A stretch of DNA of 64,000 nt from Photobacterium sp. TY1-4 (GCF_025398175.1 NZ_CP099734.1:2728001-2792000); one strand, 5' to 3'. Positions 20,272 through 30,364 are shown, numbered from the stretch's first letter. Notes: generated by a model not told the origin, from the letters alone. Numbers and translations are program-made.

Positions 20272-20691
20272 GTGCGTACGTCTCTCGATTAGCAGTTGAA
20301 TGAAGGTGATATTGGCCTAATCCCCCGGTAATCCGGGACAATTACGTCAATGCCACCTCGTTTTCCAGCACATTCCGAGGCATTCCGGCCACGAAGAAGC
20401 ACGCGATGGGGCGTAGTATAAGGGAATTTTTTTTGTGACGTAACACCTGACGCAACCGTTTGCGCGTTTTTTTTTCGATCCGCGACAATTCTCGGGTTCC
20501 AGCCCCGGTATTGTCACGACAGCCGCTTTTATCCTGCCCGTTTCTGACCCGGGGGTTCAACATGACATCAAAACATATGCCTGAACGCACATATCAGAAT
20601 AACAAGCTGTTACGGGTTAGGGCGCGTCGTTGCTTTGCGGACCTCCAGAGCTTTGGTATAAAGAACATCAAATAAAAACGATGAGCATGTA
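20272..20691. other. Intergenic region between purL and mltF (divergent promoters)
   Basis: About 420 bp without a supportable gene. It contains the PurR box at 20450-20465, a minus-strand -10 candidate TATACT at 20415-20420 for purL, two homopolymer T runs, and an interrupted TGCC.CCTCG/CGAGGCA inverted repeat in the purL leader (20351-20382). The small open frames here lack ribosome-binding sites and look non-coding. Confidence 0.6.
20450..20465. promoter_or_regulatory. PurR operator upstream of purL
   Basis: ACGCAACCGTTTGCGC matches the PurR consensus at all but two informative positions and keeps the central CGTTT core. It lies about 30 bp upstream of the purL -10 candidate TATACT. purL is a known PurR target in E. 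coli. Confidence 0.85.
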
Positions 20692-22215
20692 TTGTTGAAC
20701 AACATTCTATTTCCCCAACGCCTGCGCCTGTTGCTGGCTGCGGTGCTCAGCCTGACGCTGCTCAGCGGCTGCAACTGGCTCGAAGCCCCGGAGAAAAGCG
20801 ACCTTGAGCGGATCCGCGACAGCGGCGTCCTGCGCGTGGGTACCCTGAATAACCAGTTGTCCTACTTTATCGGCAATGAAGGGCCGACCGGCCTCGACTA
20901 TGAGCTGGCGCAGCGCTTCGCCGACAAACTGGGCGTCAAACTGGAAATGCAGCCGATGTTTACCCTCTCCGGGCTTTTTCCAACGCTCAAACGCGGCGAT
21001 GTCGATCTCGTGGCTGCCGGCCTGACCATGACCAAAGAGCGTCTGGCTGAATTCCGAGCCGCGCCCGCGTATTACTATGCCAGCCAGATTGTGGTCTACA
21101 AAAAAGGCCAGTGGCGCCCGCGCAGCATTGAAGATTTAGCCGAAAACAAAGGCAGACTCGTGGTCGTGAAAGGCTCAAGCCACGAACGCAGCCTGGAGAC
21201 CTTAAAAGTCCTGCACCCGGACCTGGCCTGGGAAGCACTGGCCGAAACTGACAGCGACGAGCTGCTGCGCTTGGTGGCGACCGGCGAACTGGACTACACC
21301 CTGGCGGACTCGGTCGACGTTGCGCTCAGCCAACGCATCCACCCTGATATTGCCACAGCGCTGGAGCTCACCGAAGATGAGCCCATCGCCTGGTTCCTCA
21401 ACCAGGCAGCCGATGACAGCCTGTATGCACTGCTGATCGAATTTTTCGGCGAGCTGAAGCAGAGCGGCGAGCTGGCCAAACTGGAAGAGAAATACTTCGG
21501 CCATGTCGCCACCTTTGACTACGTCGATACCCGCGCCTTCCTGCGTGCCATTGAGAAAAAATTGCCGCGCTGGGAAAGCCTGTTCAAGAAATATTCCGAA
21601 GAGCTGGACTGGCGCTTGATCGCCGCCCTTTCCTATCAGGAGTCGCACTGGAACCCAAGAGCAGTCTCGCCGACCGGGGTCCGCGGAATGATGATGCTGA
21701 CCTTGCCGACGGCGAAATCAGTCGGGGTGACCAATCGTCTGGATCCGGAGCAAAGTATTCGGGGTGGGGTGCAGTACCTGCGCAAGATGATCAACCGGAT
21801 CCCGGACAGTGTCGAAGGCCATGAGAAGGTCTGGTTTGCCCTCGCCTCCTACAATGTCGGGTTTGGCCACCTGATGGATGCCCGCCGCCTGACCAAGAAA
21901 CAAGGCGGTGATCCGGATGCCTGGAGTGACGTGAAACAGCGCCTGCCGATGCTGCGTCAGCGCAAGTACTACCGGCAGACCCGTTATGGCTATGCCCGCG
22001 GGGATGAGGCGCTCAACTACGTTGAAAATATTCGCCGTTACTACCAGAGCATCATGGGCTATGAGCAGGCGCACCGGCAGCAGCTTCAGAAAGAGCAAAT
22101 CGCCGAAGTCGACGGCCTGCATACCATCACGCCACCGGAAACGCCGCCGGTAAAACCTGAAGCGATTGAGGAAGCGGCCAAGGCCGCCAAACCGACCCGA
22201 ACGGCCAGTAATTAA
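20692..22215 (+). CDS. mltF: Membrane-bound lytic murein transglycosylase F
   Basis: MltF cleaves peptidoglycan glycan strands with formation of 1,6-anhydromuropeptides at the outer membrane. The 507 residues begin with a basic, hydrophobic signal and a lipobox LLSGC, so the mature protein is a lipoprotein. Residues about 40-265 form a periplasmic solute-binding-like domain (ERIRDSGVLRVGTLNN onward); residues from about 285 form the lysozyme-like domain with ALSYQESHWNP, whose Glu is catalytic, and FALASYNVGFGHLMDA. The start is unusual: no ATG is available, and TTG at 20692 or 20695 must be used without a good Shine-Dalgarno sequence. A five-codon frame ATG AGC ATG TAT TGT TGA ends over the second TTG. 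The C-terminal tail is Pro/Glu/Ala-rich. Confidence 0.94.
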   Translation: MLNNILFPQRLRLLLAAVLSLTLLSGCNWLEAPEKSDLERIRDSGVLRVGTLNNQLSYFIGNEGPTGLDYELAQRFADKLGVKLEMQPMFTLSGLFPTLKRGDVDLVAAGLTMTKERLAEFRAAPAYYYASQIVVYKKGQWRPRSIEDLAENKGRLVVVKGSSHERSLETLKVLHPDLAWEALAETDSDELLRLVATGELDYTLADSVDVALSQRIHPDIATALELTEDEPIAWFLNQAADDSLYALLIEFFGELKQSGELAKLEEKYFGHVATFDYVDTRAFLRAIEKKLPRWESLFKKYSEELDWRLIAALSYQESHWNPRAVSPTGVRGMMMLTLPTAKSVGVTNRLDPEQSIRGGVQYLRKMINRIPDSVEGHEKVWFALASYNVGFGHLMDARRLTKKQGGDPDAWSDVKQRLPMLRQRKYYRQTRYGYARGDEALNYVENIRRYYQSIMGYEQAHRQQLQKEQIAEVDGLHTITPPETPPVKPEAIEEAAKAAKPTRTASN

Positions 22216-22253
22216 TATAGAGCCACCTGGTTGGGACCGATCAACCCCAAACG

Positions 22254-22290
22254 TTCAGCCCTGCATCTGCAGGGCTGATTTGATTTGTTT
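22254..22290 (+). terminator. Rho-independent terminator after mltF
   Basis: The stem TCAGCCCTGCA/TGCAGGGCTGA is followed by TTTGATTTGTTT on the plus strand. Confidence 0.85.
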
Positions 22291-22320
22291 CAATACGCCG
22301 CGACATTTCAATACGCCGCG
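22288..22320. repeat. Two 15-bp direct repeats with 3-bp spacer
   Basis: TTTCAATACGCCGCG occurs at 22288-22302 and again at 22306-22320, a period of 18 bp, directly after the mltF terminator. Its function is unknown and it may be a replication-slippage duplication. Confidence 0.85.
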
Positions 22321-22358
22321 CCATATCGGCGGCTGCCTGCCGTCAACTTCAGGCAACA

Positions 22359-22973
<615 letters not shown>

Positions 22974-22985
22974 TCACCCAAATTA

Positions 22986-22999
22986 TTACTCATGAGTAA
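22986..22999. promoter_or_regulatory. Perfect 14-bp palindrome between tadA and frmA
   Basis: TTACTCATGAGTAA is a perfect palindrome lying upstream of the tadA promoter and about 180 bp before frmA. It could be an operator for either gene; the regulator is unknown. Confidence 0.4.
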
Positions 23000-23052
23000 A
23001 AGTTATTTTCAATATTATGCAATTATCAACTTCATCGAAATAAATATACTGA

Positions 23053-24306
<1,254 letters not shown>

Positions 24307-24314
24307 TCTTCACC

Positions 24315-24344
24315 GCCACAGCGCTGCCCCGGCAGCGCTGTGGC
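24315..24344. repeat. Strong hairpin between frmA and fghA
   Basis: Fourteen-base perfect arms GCCACAGCGCTGCC/GGCAGCGCTGTGGC flank a CC spacer. There is no T run, so it is not a standard terminator. It probably forms an intercistronic stem-loop that stabilises the frmA part of the mRNA or lowers fghA expression. Confidence 0.75.
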
Positions 24345-24367
24345 ACACACGCGAGAGCCCATCACGA

Positions 24368-25216
24368 ATGACGATTGAAAATATCAGTGCCAACAAAAGC
24401 TTCGGCGGCTGGCACAAGCAATATACTCACCGTGCCGAGTCGCTCAATTGCGACATGCGCTTTGCCATCTACCTGCCGCCACAAGTCGCCACCGGAGCCA
24501 AGGTGCCGGTGGTCTACTGGCTTTCGGGCCTGACCTGTACCGACGAGAACTTTATGCAAAAAGCCGGGGCGCACCGCATTGCCGCCGAGCTGGGAATTGC
24601 CATCGTCGCACCGGATACCAGCCCACGTGGCGACGGCGTGGCAGACGATCCGGACGGCAGCTATGATTTCGGCCTCGGGGCCGGCTTTTATGTCAACGCC
24701 ACTCAACCGCCGTGGAACCGCCACTACCGCATGTACGACTATGTGGTTCAGGAGTTGCCGGCCCTGATCGAGGCCAATTTCCCGGTCAGTACGCAACGGG
24801 CGATTTGCGGCCACTCCATGGGCGGCCACGGCGCACTGATGATCAGCCTGCGCAATCCGACCCGCTACAGCTCGGTGTCTGCCTTCAGCCCGATCAGCCA
24901 TCCAATGAATTGTCCGTGGGGGCAAAAAGCCTTCTCCGGCTATCTGGGCGATGACCAATCACAATGGGCCCAGTACGACAGTTGCGAGCTGATGAAACAA
25001 GCGACCGACCTGGTACCGGCACTGGTGGATCAGGGCGATCAGGACCCGTTTCTCAACGAGCAACTGAACCCCGAAACCCTCCAGCATGCAGCCAAACAAA
25101 ATCAGTATCCGCTGGAACTGCGCATGCAAACCGGTTACGACCACAGCTATTATTTTATCGCCAGCTTCATCGAAGACCATCTGCGCTTCCATGCCGAGCA
25201 CTTCCAGGCGAATTGA
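24368..25216 (+). CDS. fghA: S-formylglutathione hydrolase
   Basis: FghA hydrolyses S-formylglutathione to formate and glutathione, completing formaldehyde detoxification begun by FrmA. The 282-residue esterase D-type alpha/beta hydrolase has the nucleophile Ser150 in [11 protein letters not shown], an acidic residue in DQGDQDPFL (221-229) and His259 in GYDHSYYF. The oxyanion region [12 protein letters not shown] (51-62) and PDTSPRG (82-88) are characteristic of this family. It lies immediately after frmA on the same strand and is followed by the terminator of the opposing transporter. E. coli has two such genes, frmB and yeiG; the sequence alone does not tell which is closer. Confidence 0.97.
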   Translation: MTIENISANKSFGGWHKQYTHRAESLNCDMRFAIYLPPQVATGAKVPVVYWLSGLTCTDENFMQKAGAHRIAAELGIAIVAPDTSPRGDGVADDPDGSYDFGLGAGFYVNATQPPWNRHYRMYDYVVQELPALIEANFPVSTQRAICGHSMGGHGALMISLRNPTRYSSVSAFSPISHPMNCPWGQKAFSGYLGDDQSQWAQYDSCELMKQATDLVPALVDQGDQDPFLNEQLNPETLQHAAKQNQYPLELRMQTGYDHSYYFIASFIEDHLRFHAEHFQAN

Positions 25217-25272
25217 TCGCTGCGCGCCAGTCTCTGATCCCTGAGCGCGCGGGGCCCAAAATACGGCGTCTG

Positions 25273-25303
25273 AAAACAAACAGCCCGGCACAAGGCCGGG
25301 CTG
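25273..25303 (-). terminator. Rho-independent terminator after the first AbgT-family gene
   Basis: The stem CAGCCCGGC/GCCGGGCTG is followed on the minus strand by TTTGTTTTC. Confidence 0.82.
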
Positions 25304-25323
25304 CGAACGCATTGCGGTTCGGA

Positions 25324-26880
25324 TCAGAAACCCAACGGAATGCCGAAAGTAAAGAAGCCCACCAGCACCGCTGACCAAACCACCAGGAAGGCCGCCGAGT
25401 AAGGCACCATCATGGCAATCACATCACCAAACGACAGTTCAGGCTTATATTTACGCATGAAGGCCAGCACCACCCCGGCATAGGTCATCATCGGGGTAAT
25501 GATGTTGGTTGAAGAGTCTGCTACCCGATACGCCGCCGTCACCATTTCCGGTGTCATGTCCGGATTCACCTGATACAGCATCGGCACGAAGATCGGCCCC
25601 AGCAGCATCCACTTCGACGTCAGGCCCCCAACAAACAGGTTAATCACCGCCGTGGTCAGAATGAAGCCCAGGATCAGCAGGATCGGAAAGTCCTGCAAGC
25701 CCAGCGATGCCAGGAACGTCGCCCCCAGATAGGTCACGTAGGTACCCAGATCAGAGAAGCTCAGCAACGCCAGAAAGTTGTAGGAGAAGAACGTCAGCAC
25801 CAGGATGTAACCCATGGTGTTCATCTGTTTCACCATCGCCGACACCACATCCTGCATCGACTTGAACTTGCCGGTCGCCACCCCGAAGAAAATCCCAATG
25901 GTGGCAAACACCATGGCAATCAGCAGGATCACGTTATCCAGATAAGGCGTCACTTCCCGACCGGCGTCGTTGGTATAAGTCGCCAGCGGTCCCATCGCCA
26001 GTGCCGCCACGGCACCCAGCGCCAGGATCAGGCCGATGCCAGCCGCGCGTAGCCCTTTGTTCTCAGCTTCAGTCACCTGGAAATCATCCAGATTAAGATC
26101 GTCGGGGATCTGGTAGGACATTTTCTCCAGACGCGGTGTCACGAAACGCACCGTCACCCAAGCCCCCAGACCAGCCAGCAGGAAGGTCGACGTGGCAATG
26201 AAGAAATAGTGCATGGTGGCCGGGTTGATCGGATCGCCACTGGCGGTGACAAACGGGATCCCCTGGGACTCAGCAAAAATGCGGGCATTCACCCCGAGAA
26301 TCACATCCGATGGCGTGGCCGGGATCAGGTTCGCCGAGAAGCCTGCCGAAACACCGGCAAATGCAGCCGCCATCCCGATCAGCGGGTTCTTGCCCAACCC
26401 GGCATATAACAATCCCGACAGCGGGATCAGGATCAGGTAACCAGCATCGCTGGCAATGGAGCTCATAATGCCGAGGAACACCACCAGGAGCGGCAACCAG
26501 CGTTCATTGATCCGCAGACCAACTTTCTTGATGACGGTAGACAGCAAGCCGGAGTGCTCGGCAATCCCAACCCCGACCATCACAATCAGGATCACGCCCA
26601 GCACACCACGTCCGAATGACAACCAGTTGGTGAGCAGCGCATTATCAAACATCCAACGGACATTTTCCGTCGCCAGCATATTTTTAATGGTGTGGGTCAC
26701 CGCATTCCCGTCGGCCCCGGTGGTTTCAAACTGTAAACCACCGATCAACCCGGTCAGCGCCAGACAGAACACCAACAGGGACATAAAGATAATGACCGGG
26801 TCCGGGATTTTTTTTCCGACGCGCTCAATGAATCCAATCACGCCCGACTGGGACGGTGGTGAAGCCATGGTATCACTCAT
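25324..26880 (-). CDS. AbgT-family transporter (first copy)
   Basis: This 518-residue inner-membrane protein belongs to the AbgT family, which includes the p-aminobenzoyl-glutamate importer AbgT and the MtrF-type sulfonamide/antimetabolite exporters. Family marks are the N-terminal FIERVGKKIPDPVIIFM, two re-entrant-type repeats (SSIASDAGYLILIPLSGLLYAGLGKNPLIGMAAAF split over residues 140-180, and a second half with VGGLTSKWMLLGPIFVPML), and GVSAGFSANLIPATPSD. About nine or more transmembrane helices are visible. No abgA/abgB hydrolase genes are adjacent, so p-aminobenzoyl-glutamate need not be the substrate. It lies downstream of a second AbgT gene but has its own upstream region of about 290 bp with two palindromes and its own terminator. 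Confidence 0.88.
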   Translation of the reverse strand: MSDTMASPPSQSGVIGFIERVGKKIPDPVIIFMSLLVFCLALTGLIGGLQFETTGADGNAVTHTIKNMLATENVRWMFDNALLTNWLSFGRGVLGVILIVMVGVGIAEHSGLLSTVIKKVGLRINERWLPLLVVFLGIMSSIASDAGYLILIPLSGLLYAGLGKNPLIGMAAAFAGVSAGFSANLIPATPSDVILGVNARIFAESQGIPFVTASGDPINPATMHYFFIATSTFLLAGLGAWVTVRFVTPRLEKMSYQIPDDLNLDDFQVTEAENKGLRAAGIGLILALGAVAALAMGPLATYTNDAGREVTPYLDNVILLIAMVFATIGIFFGVATGKFKSMQDVVSAMVKQMNTMGYILVLTFFSYNFLALLSFSDLGTYVTYLGATFLASLGLQDFPILLILGFILTTAVINLFVGGLTSKWMLLGPIFVPMLYQVNPDMTPEMVTAAYRVADSSTNIITPMMTYAGVVLAFMRKYKPELSFGDVIAMMVPYSAAFLVVWSAVLVGFFTFGIPLGF

Positions 26881-26997
26881 AATCGTACATCCTTACTACT
26901 TCGATTGAGTTTATGCTTTATCTAACACCAGATACAGAGGATTACTTCAATAGTTTAACTGGTGATAAATCAGCAAAATTAGATTTTAAATCCAATC

Positions 26998-27021
26998 TAA
27001 TATGACAAGTTGGTCATATTA
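26998..27021. promoter_or_regulatory. Operator-like palindrome upstream of the first AbgT gene
   Basis: Nine-base perfect arms TAATATGAC/GTCATATTA are separated by six bases, centred about 130 bp before the AbgT start in an AT-rich region. The binding protein is unknown; the MarR protein encoded at 29,231 recognises a different-looking palindrome at its own gene. Confidence 0.5.
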
Positions 27022-27123
27022 ATCAAGATTCACAAATATCACCACAAAAGATCACTAAAATTTACAAATTTACTGATACAAAACTCTTTAGTTAGTTAAC
27101 CCATATAAATTAAATAAAATAAT

Positions 27124-27138
27124 ATTCCATATTGGAAT
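27124..27138. promoter_or_regulatory. Second palindrome upstream of the first AbgT gene
   Basis: ATTCCA and TGGAAT are perfect arms around TAT. It lies between the terminator of the second AbgT gene and the promoter region of the first. No regulator is assigned. Confidence 0.35.
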
Positions 27139-27168
27139 CATCATATTTCCCCCGCCTCTGTCTCCGGA

Positions 27169-27196
27169 TAAAAAAAGGCCCTGCATTGCAGGGCCT
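27169..27196 (-). terminator. Rho-independent terminator after the second AbgT-family gene
   Basis: The stem GGCCCTGCA/TGCAGGGCC is followed on the minus strand by a run of T. It separates the two AbgT transcription units. Confidence 0.87.
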
Positions 27197-27216
27197 ATGG
27201 TGAACAGATGATCCGA

Positions 27217-28776
27217 TTACAGCTGATACGTGTAAGGTGCCTGGATACCCAGTGGGATCCCCAACGCCCAGTAGGCCAACAGGAACAAGGTCCAGCCAAT
27301 CAGCATCGCAATCGAGTATGGCATCATCAGCGATGCCAGAGTGCCAATACCGGCACGCTTCACATAGCGCTGCATGTAAACCACCACCAGCGGGAAGAAC
27401 ACCATCAGCGGCGAAATAATATTCGACACCGAATCCCCAACCCGGTACGCCGCCTGCGTCAGCTCAGGTGAAATCCCGACCGCCATCAGCATCGGCACCA
27501 GGATCGGACCAATCAGGGCCCACTTCGCCGAAGCCGAACCCACCAGCAGGTTGACAAAAGCGGTCAGTAGAATCATCCCGACAATAGTCACCTGGCCTGG
27601 CAGGTTCATCGCTTTCAGCAAGTCCGCGCCCGACAGCGCCAGCAGAGTCCCCAGGTTGGACTGGCTGAAGGCTGCCAGGAACTGAGCACAGAAGAATGCC
27701 ATCACGATGTAGCCGCCCATGGTGCCCATGGTGGTCGACATCGCCTTGATAATGTCGTCACTGGACTTGAAGGTCCCGGACACCCGGCCATAGACCACAC
27801 CCGGGATCACAAACAGGATGAAGATCAGCGGCACAATCGACTGCATCAGCGGCGCCGAGAACGCGGTGATCTCGCCTTCCGGCGAACGCAATGGTGAAGA
27901 CTCCGGGAGCACGGCAGCAATCAGGGCCACAATCCCCAGCACCATCGCCCAACCGGCCCGGTTAAAGGCTTTCGATTCAATGGCGGTAAAAGAGCCCAGA
28001 TCCGGCGCTTCTTCGGCATCGTCATCGATCGCCGTGTTGCTCAGGCGCGGCTCAATGATTTTTTCTGTCACATACCAGCCGATACTAACCACCACAATGG
28101 AAGAAAGCCCGGTGAACATCAGGTTCGCCAGCGGGTTGACGATATAAGCCGGATCCAGGATCTGGGCTGCCGACTGGGTAAAACCGGCCAACAGCGGGTC
28201 AATCCCGGATGGAATAAAGTTCGCTGAAAAGCCGCCGGACACCCCGGCAAACGCTGCCGCAATCCCGGCCAGCGGATGGCGACCGGCAGCATGGAAGATG
28301 ATCCCCCCCAGCGGGATCACCAGCACATAACCGGCATCGGCCGCGGTATGCGACACAATAGCGACCAGGATCAGCATCGGTGTCAGCAACTTGGCCGGTG
28401 TGAAATTCAGCATTTTCTTCAAGCCGGTATTGATAAAGCCAGACGCTTCGGCAACCCCAACGCCCAGCATCGCGACCAGCACAATGCCCAGTGGCGCAAA
28501 TCCGGTAAAGGTTTTCACCATCCCGGCCAGGAACTCAGCCAGCGACTGGCCGGTGAGCAGGTTATTAATTTCAATGGCTTGTCCGGTAACAGGATGGATC
28601 AGTCCGAATTCGAACTGAGAAAGGAGGGCGGACAAAGCCCAGACGAGCAGCAGCGCCCAGAAAAACAGCAGCGCCGGATCCGGGATTTTGTTCCCTGCCC
28701 GTTCAATGAAGTTCAGGAATTTATTCATCGCCCCTGACGGCGCTTCAGACGTGTGATTGACAGCTTGATGACTCAT
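27217..28776 (-). CDS. AbgT-family transporter (second copy)
   Basis: This is a 519-residue paralogue of the preceding transporter, with the same architecture: a polar N-terminus, FIERAGNKIPDPALLFF at residues 24-40, SHTAADAGYVLVIPLGG near residue 145, GVSGGFSANFIPSGIDPLL near residue 180 and LVGSASAKWALIGPILVPML in the second half. It is a multi-helix inner-membrane protein of the p-aminobenzoyl-glutamate/MtrF group; import or export and the substrate cannot be told from sequence. Its 5' end faces the divergent marR gene across about 450 bp, so regulation by MarR is possible. The two AbgT genes are clearly diverged and do not look like a recent duplication. Confidence 0.88.
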   Translation of the reverse strand: MSHQAVNHTSEAPSGAMNKFLNFIERAGNKIPDPALLFFWALLLVWALSALLSQFEFGLIHPVTGQAIEINNLLTGQSLAEFLAGMVKTFTGFAPLGIVLVAMLGVGVAEASGFINTGLKKMLNFTPAKLLTPMLILVAIVSHTAADAGYVLVIPLGGIIFHAAGRHPLAGIAAAFAGVSGGFSANFIPSGIDPLLAGFTQSAAQILDPAYIVNPLANLMFTGLSSIVVVSIGWYVTEKIIEPRLSNTAIDDDAEEAPDLGSFTAIESKAFNRAGWAMVLGIVALIAAVLPESSPLRSPEGEITAFSAPLMQSIVPLIFILFVIPGVVYGRVSGTFKSSDDIIKAMSTTMGTMGGYIVMAFFCAQFLAAFSQSNLGTLLALSGADLLKAMNLPGQVTIVGMILLTAFVNLLVGSASAKWALIGPILVPMLMAVGISPELTQAAYRVGDSVSNIISPLMVFFPLVVVYMQRYVKRAGIGTLASLMMPYSIAMLIGWTLFLLAYWALGIPLGIQAPYTYQL

Positions 28777-29230
28777 GGGAGCTCCATGGTAAGTGTGATG
28801 TTGGTTGTCGCGGCGCTCTGTTTATCGTTTTATGGCCGCTCGGATCAGGCCGGAAAAACCTGATTGTAAAATTGTATCGAACATCAATATCAAAAACGTA
28901 CTTTCAACTCAACAACCGATATCACACAAGAATAAATATTGTAAAATGATATTAATGCAAAACATCAGACCAACAATATGCATCAATGGTAATCACAAAC
29001 ACCAAACAAAAAAGATACTCAAAAGTGTCTTTTTGATCACATTGATGTGTCCCGCCGCGCGAAGGTAATTCACACGCGACATCCCATGAAACCAGCCCCG
29101 CTCTCAATCAACGCTCGCACCGTCCTTGCTCCCATCACCGCCAACCAGACACGAATCAAATCATTATGCGCCTTGACTCATAATTAGTCACCATATAGTA
29201 TGGCACCATACTATTTTTATAGGCCATTTT
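28777..29230. other. AT-rich divergent region between the second AbgT gene and marR
   Basis: No supportable gene. Positions 28,860-29,050 are distinctly AT-rich compared with the surroundings and carry the direct repeat ATTGTA twice (near 28,864). The right end holds the marR promoter and operator. An 87-codon open frame at 28,805-29,068 has no ribosome-binding site and an unlikely composition. Confidence 0.55.
29195..29214. promoter_or_regulatory. Palindromic operator overlapping the marR promoter
   Basis: ATAGTATGG and CCATACTAT are perfect nine-base arms with CA between. A -35-like TTGACT lies at 29173-29178, and a suitably spaced -10 (TAGTAT, 29196-29201) falls inside the palindrome. The site is 17 bp before the marR start, as expected for autorepression by a MarR dimer. 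Confidence 0.7.
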
Positions 29231-29758
29231 ATGATGATGACTCTGGAGCAGAAGCACCTCGCCCTCCTGGAAGAAGCGGAACGTTGCGGACAAACCGGCA
29301 TCAAGAATATGCGGATGTGTTTCGAGGTTTTGACGCTGGCATCAGCCATTGACCGGGCTTGCGCCGCTCGCCTGGCCCCCCACCGCCTTTCAGAAGGGAA
29401 ATTCGTGCTGCTGTTTTTGCTACGCGATATGACGGAAGGGCTGGCACCGCATGAGCTGGCCAAACAGGCCGGCGTCACACGCGCCACAGTGACAGGGCTG
29501 CTCGACGGATTACAGCGCGACGGCTATCTCGAACGCCATCTGGATCCCAAAGATCGGCGCAGGGTCTCGGTACGACTAACCGCTCAAGGCCAGGCCATGG
29601 CGCAACGCCTGTTCAGCGAACATAACCAGTGGATCAGCGCCCTGTTTGCAGGATTTGACCCGCAGGAATGTGAGGCGCTCAGTGCCCTGCTCAAACGTGC
29701 CTGGGCAAACCTCGAAATGCAAGAAGAGAAGCGCAACGCCGCTACGGGTGAACGTTGA
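29231..29758 (+). CDS. MarR-family transcriptional regulator
   Basis: The 175-residue protein has the MarR winged helix-turn-helix: the dimerising N-terminal helix to about residue 50, the recognition region APHELAKQAGVTRATVTGLL near residues 77-96, and the wing RHLDPKDRRRVSVRLTAQG at about 106-124, whose DxRxR core is diagnostic. Such proteins repress nearby genes and release DNA on binding small phenolic or oxidant ligands. Three in-frame ATGs stand at 29231, 29234 and 29237; the exact start is uncertain. A perfect palindrome overlaps its promoter. It is followed by a small gene in the same direction and is divergent from an AbgT transporter, either of which may be its target. Confidence 0.9.
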   Translation: MMMTLEQKHLALLEEAERCGQTGIKNMRMCFEVLTLASAIDRACAARLAPHRLSEGKFVLLFLLRDMTEGLAPHELAKQAGVTRATVTGLLDGLQRDGYLERHLDPKDRRRVSVRLTAQGQAMAQRLFSEHNQWISALFAGFDPQECEALSALLKRAWANLEMQEEKRNAATGER

Positions 29759-29878
29759 TGAGTACAATGGCAGAACCTCTGCTCACACAGCTCAACAGGC
29801 AACCCGAGACCGGCAATGGCCACATCTGTAAACGCACGCGACGAACCATTCACCGTAAACATGTAAAAGGAACCCCAC

Positions 29879-30220
29879 ATGACCCATTATCTAGCCGAAC
29901 TCTACACGCCGAAACCCGCCTGGCTGGCACTTGACCTGGACGCCCGCCGTCAGTTTTTTGCGGCCGTCGGCGCAGGTATGTCCGAGCTCTCAGCGCTTGG
30001 CGTGGAAGCCATCGCCTTAGGCGAAACCAATGCTTCAACACTGCATGCCGCATCCCAGCAATTTTTCGCCCTCTGGCAAGCACCTGACGAAGCGGCGATA
30101 GACGCCCTGATCTCCGGTATCGCCGCATCGGGATGGCATGATTATTTCGAAACGATCAATGCATCAGGCGCGGGAGATGGTTTGAATGGCCATCTTTCGC
30201 AGCTAATCGCACTGAACTGA
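29879..30220 (+). CDS. Small protein of unknown function downstream of marR
   Basis: I do not recognise a characterised family. The 113 residues are soluble and acidic, rich in Ala, with the pattern of alternating helices and strands seen in small alpha/beta-barrel proteins: DLDARRQFFAAVGAGMSELSA near the start, ALWQAPDEAAIDALISGI in the middle and WHDYFETINASGAG near the end. AAAGGAACCCCAC before the ATG contains an AAAGGA ribosome-binding site. It lies 120 bp after marR on the same strand and could be cotranscribed with it and be controlled by it. It shares the guaA-side terminator as its only visible 3' end signal. Confidence 0.7.
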   Translation: MTHYLAELYTPKPAWLALDLDARRQFFAAVGAGMSELSALGVEAIALGETNASTLHAASQQFFALWQAPDEAAIDALISGIAASGWHDYFETINASGAGDGLNGHLSQLIALN

Positions 30221-30291
30221 GCCAAGGTAACTGACGAGGGGCATCGTCTCTGACCCGTGCTGATAACGTCGATACCACAGCCTCAAAAAAC

Positions 30292-30320
30292 AAAAAAGCC
30301 CATGAGAACATGGGCTTTTT
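30292..30320. terminator. Bidirectional terminator after guaA
   Basis: Arms AAAAAAGCCCATG/CATGGGCTTTTT around AGAA give A/T runs on both sides. It serves guaA on the minus strand and probably the small gene on the plus strand. Confidence 0.9.
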
Positions 30321-30364
30321 GATCAATTATTGCAGATCAACGTCCGCGTTAAACGAGTCAGGAA

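Noticed and set aside
20460..20675. 71-codon frame between purL and mltF
   Set aside because: It begins inside the PurR box region, has no Shine-Dalgarno sequence and unlikely composition.
28805..29068. 87-codon open frame in the AbgT-marR gap
   Set aside because: Low-complexity, AT-rich, no ribosome-binding site, and not like any protein family.
29757..29935. Short frame starting in the TGATG overlap with the marR stop
   Set aside because: The overlap looks like translational coupling, but the product is basic and unstructured and overlaps the better-supported 113-residue gene in another frame.
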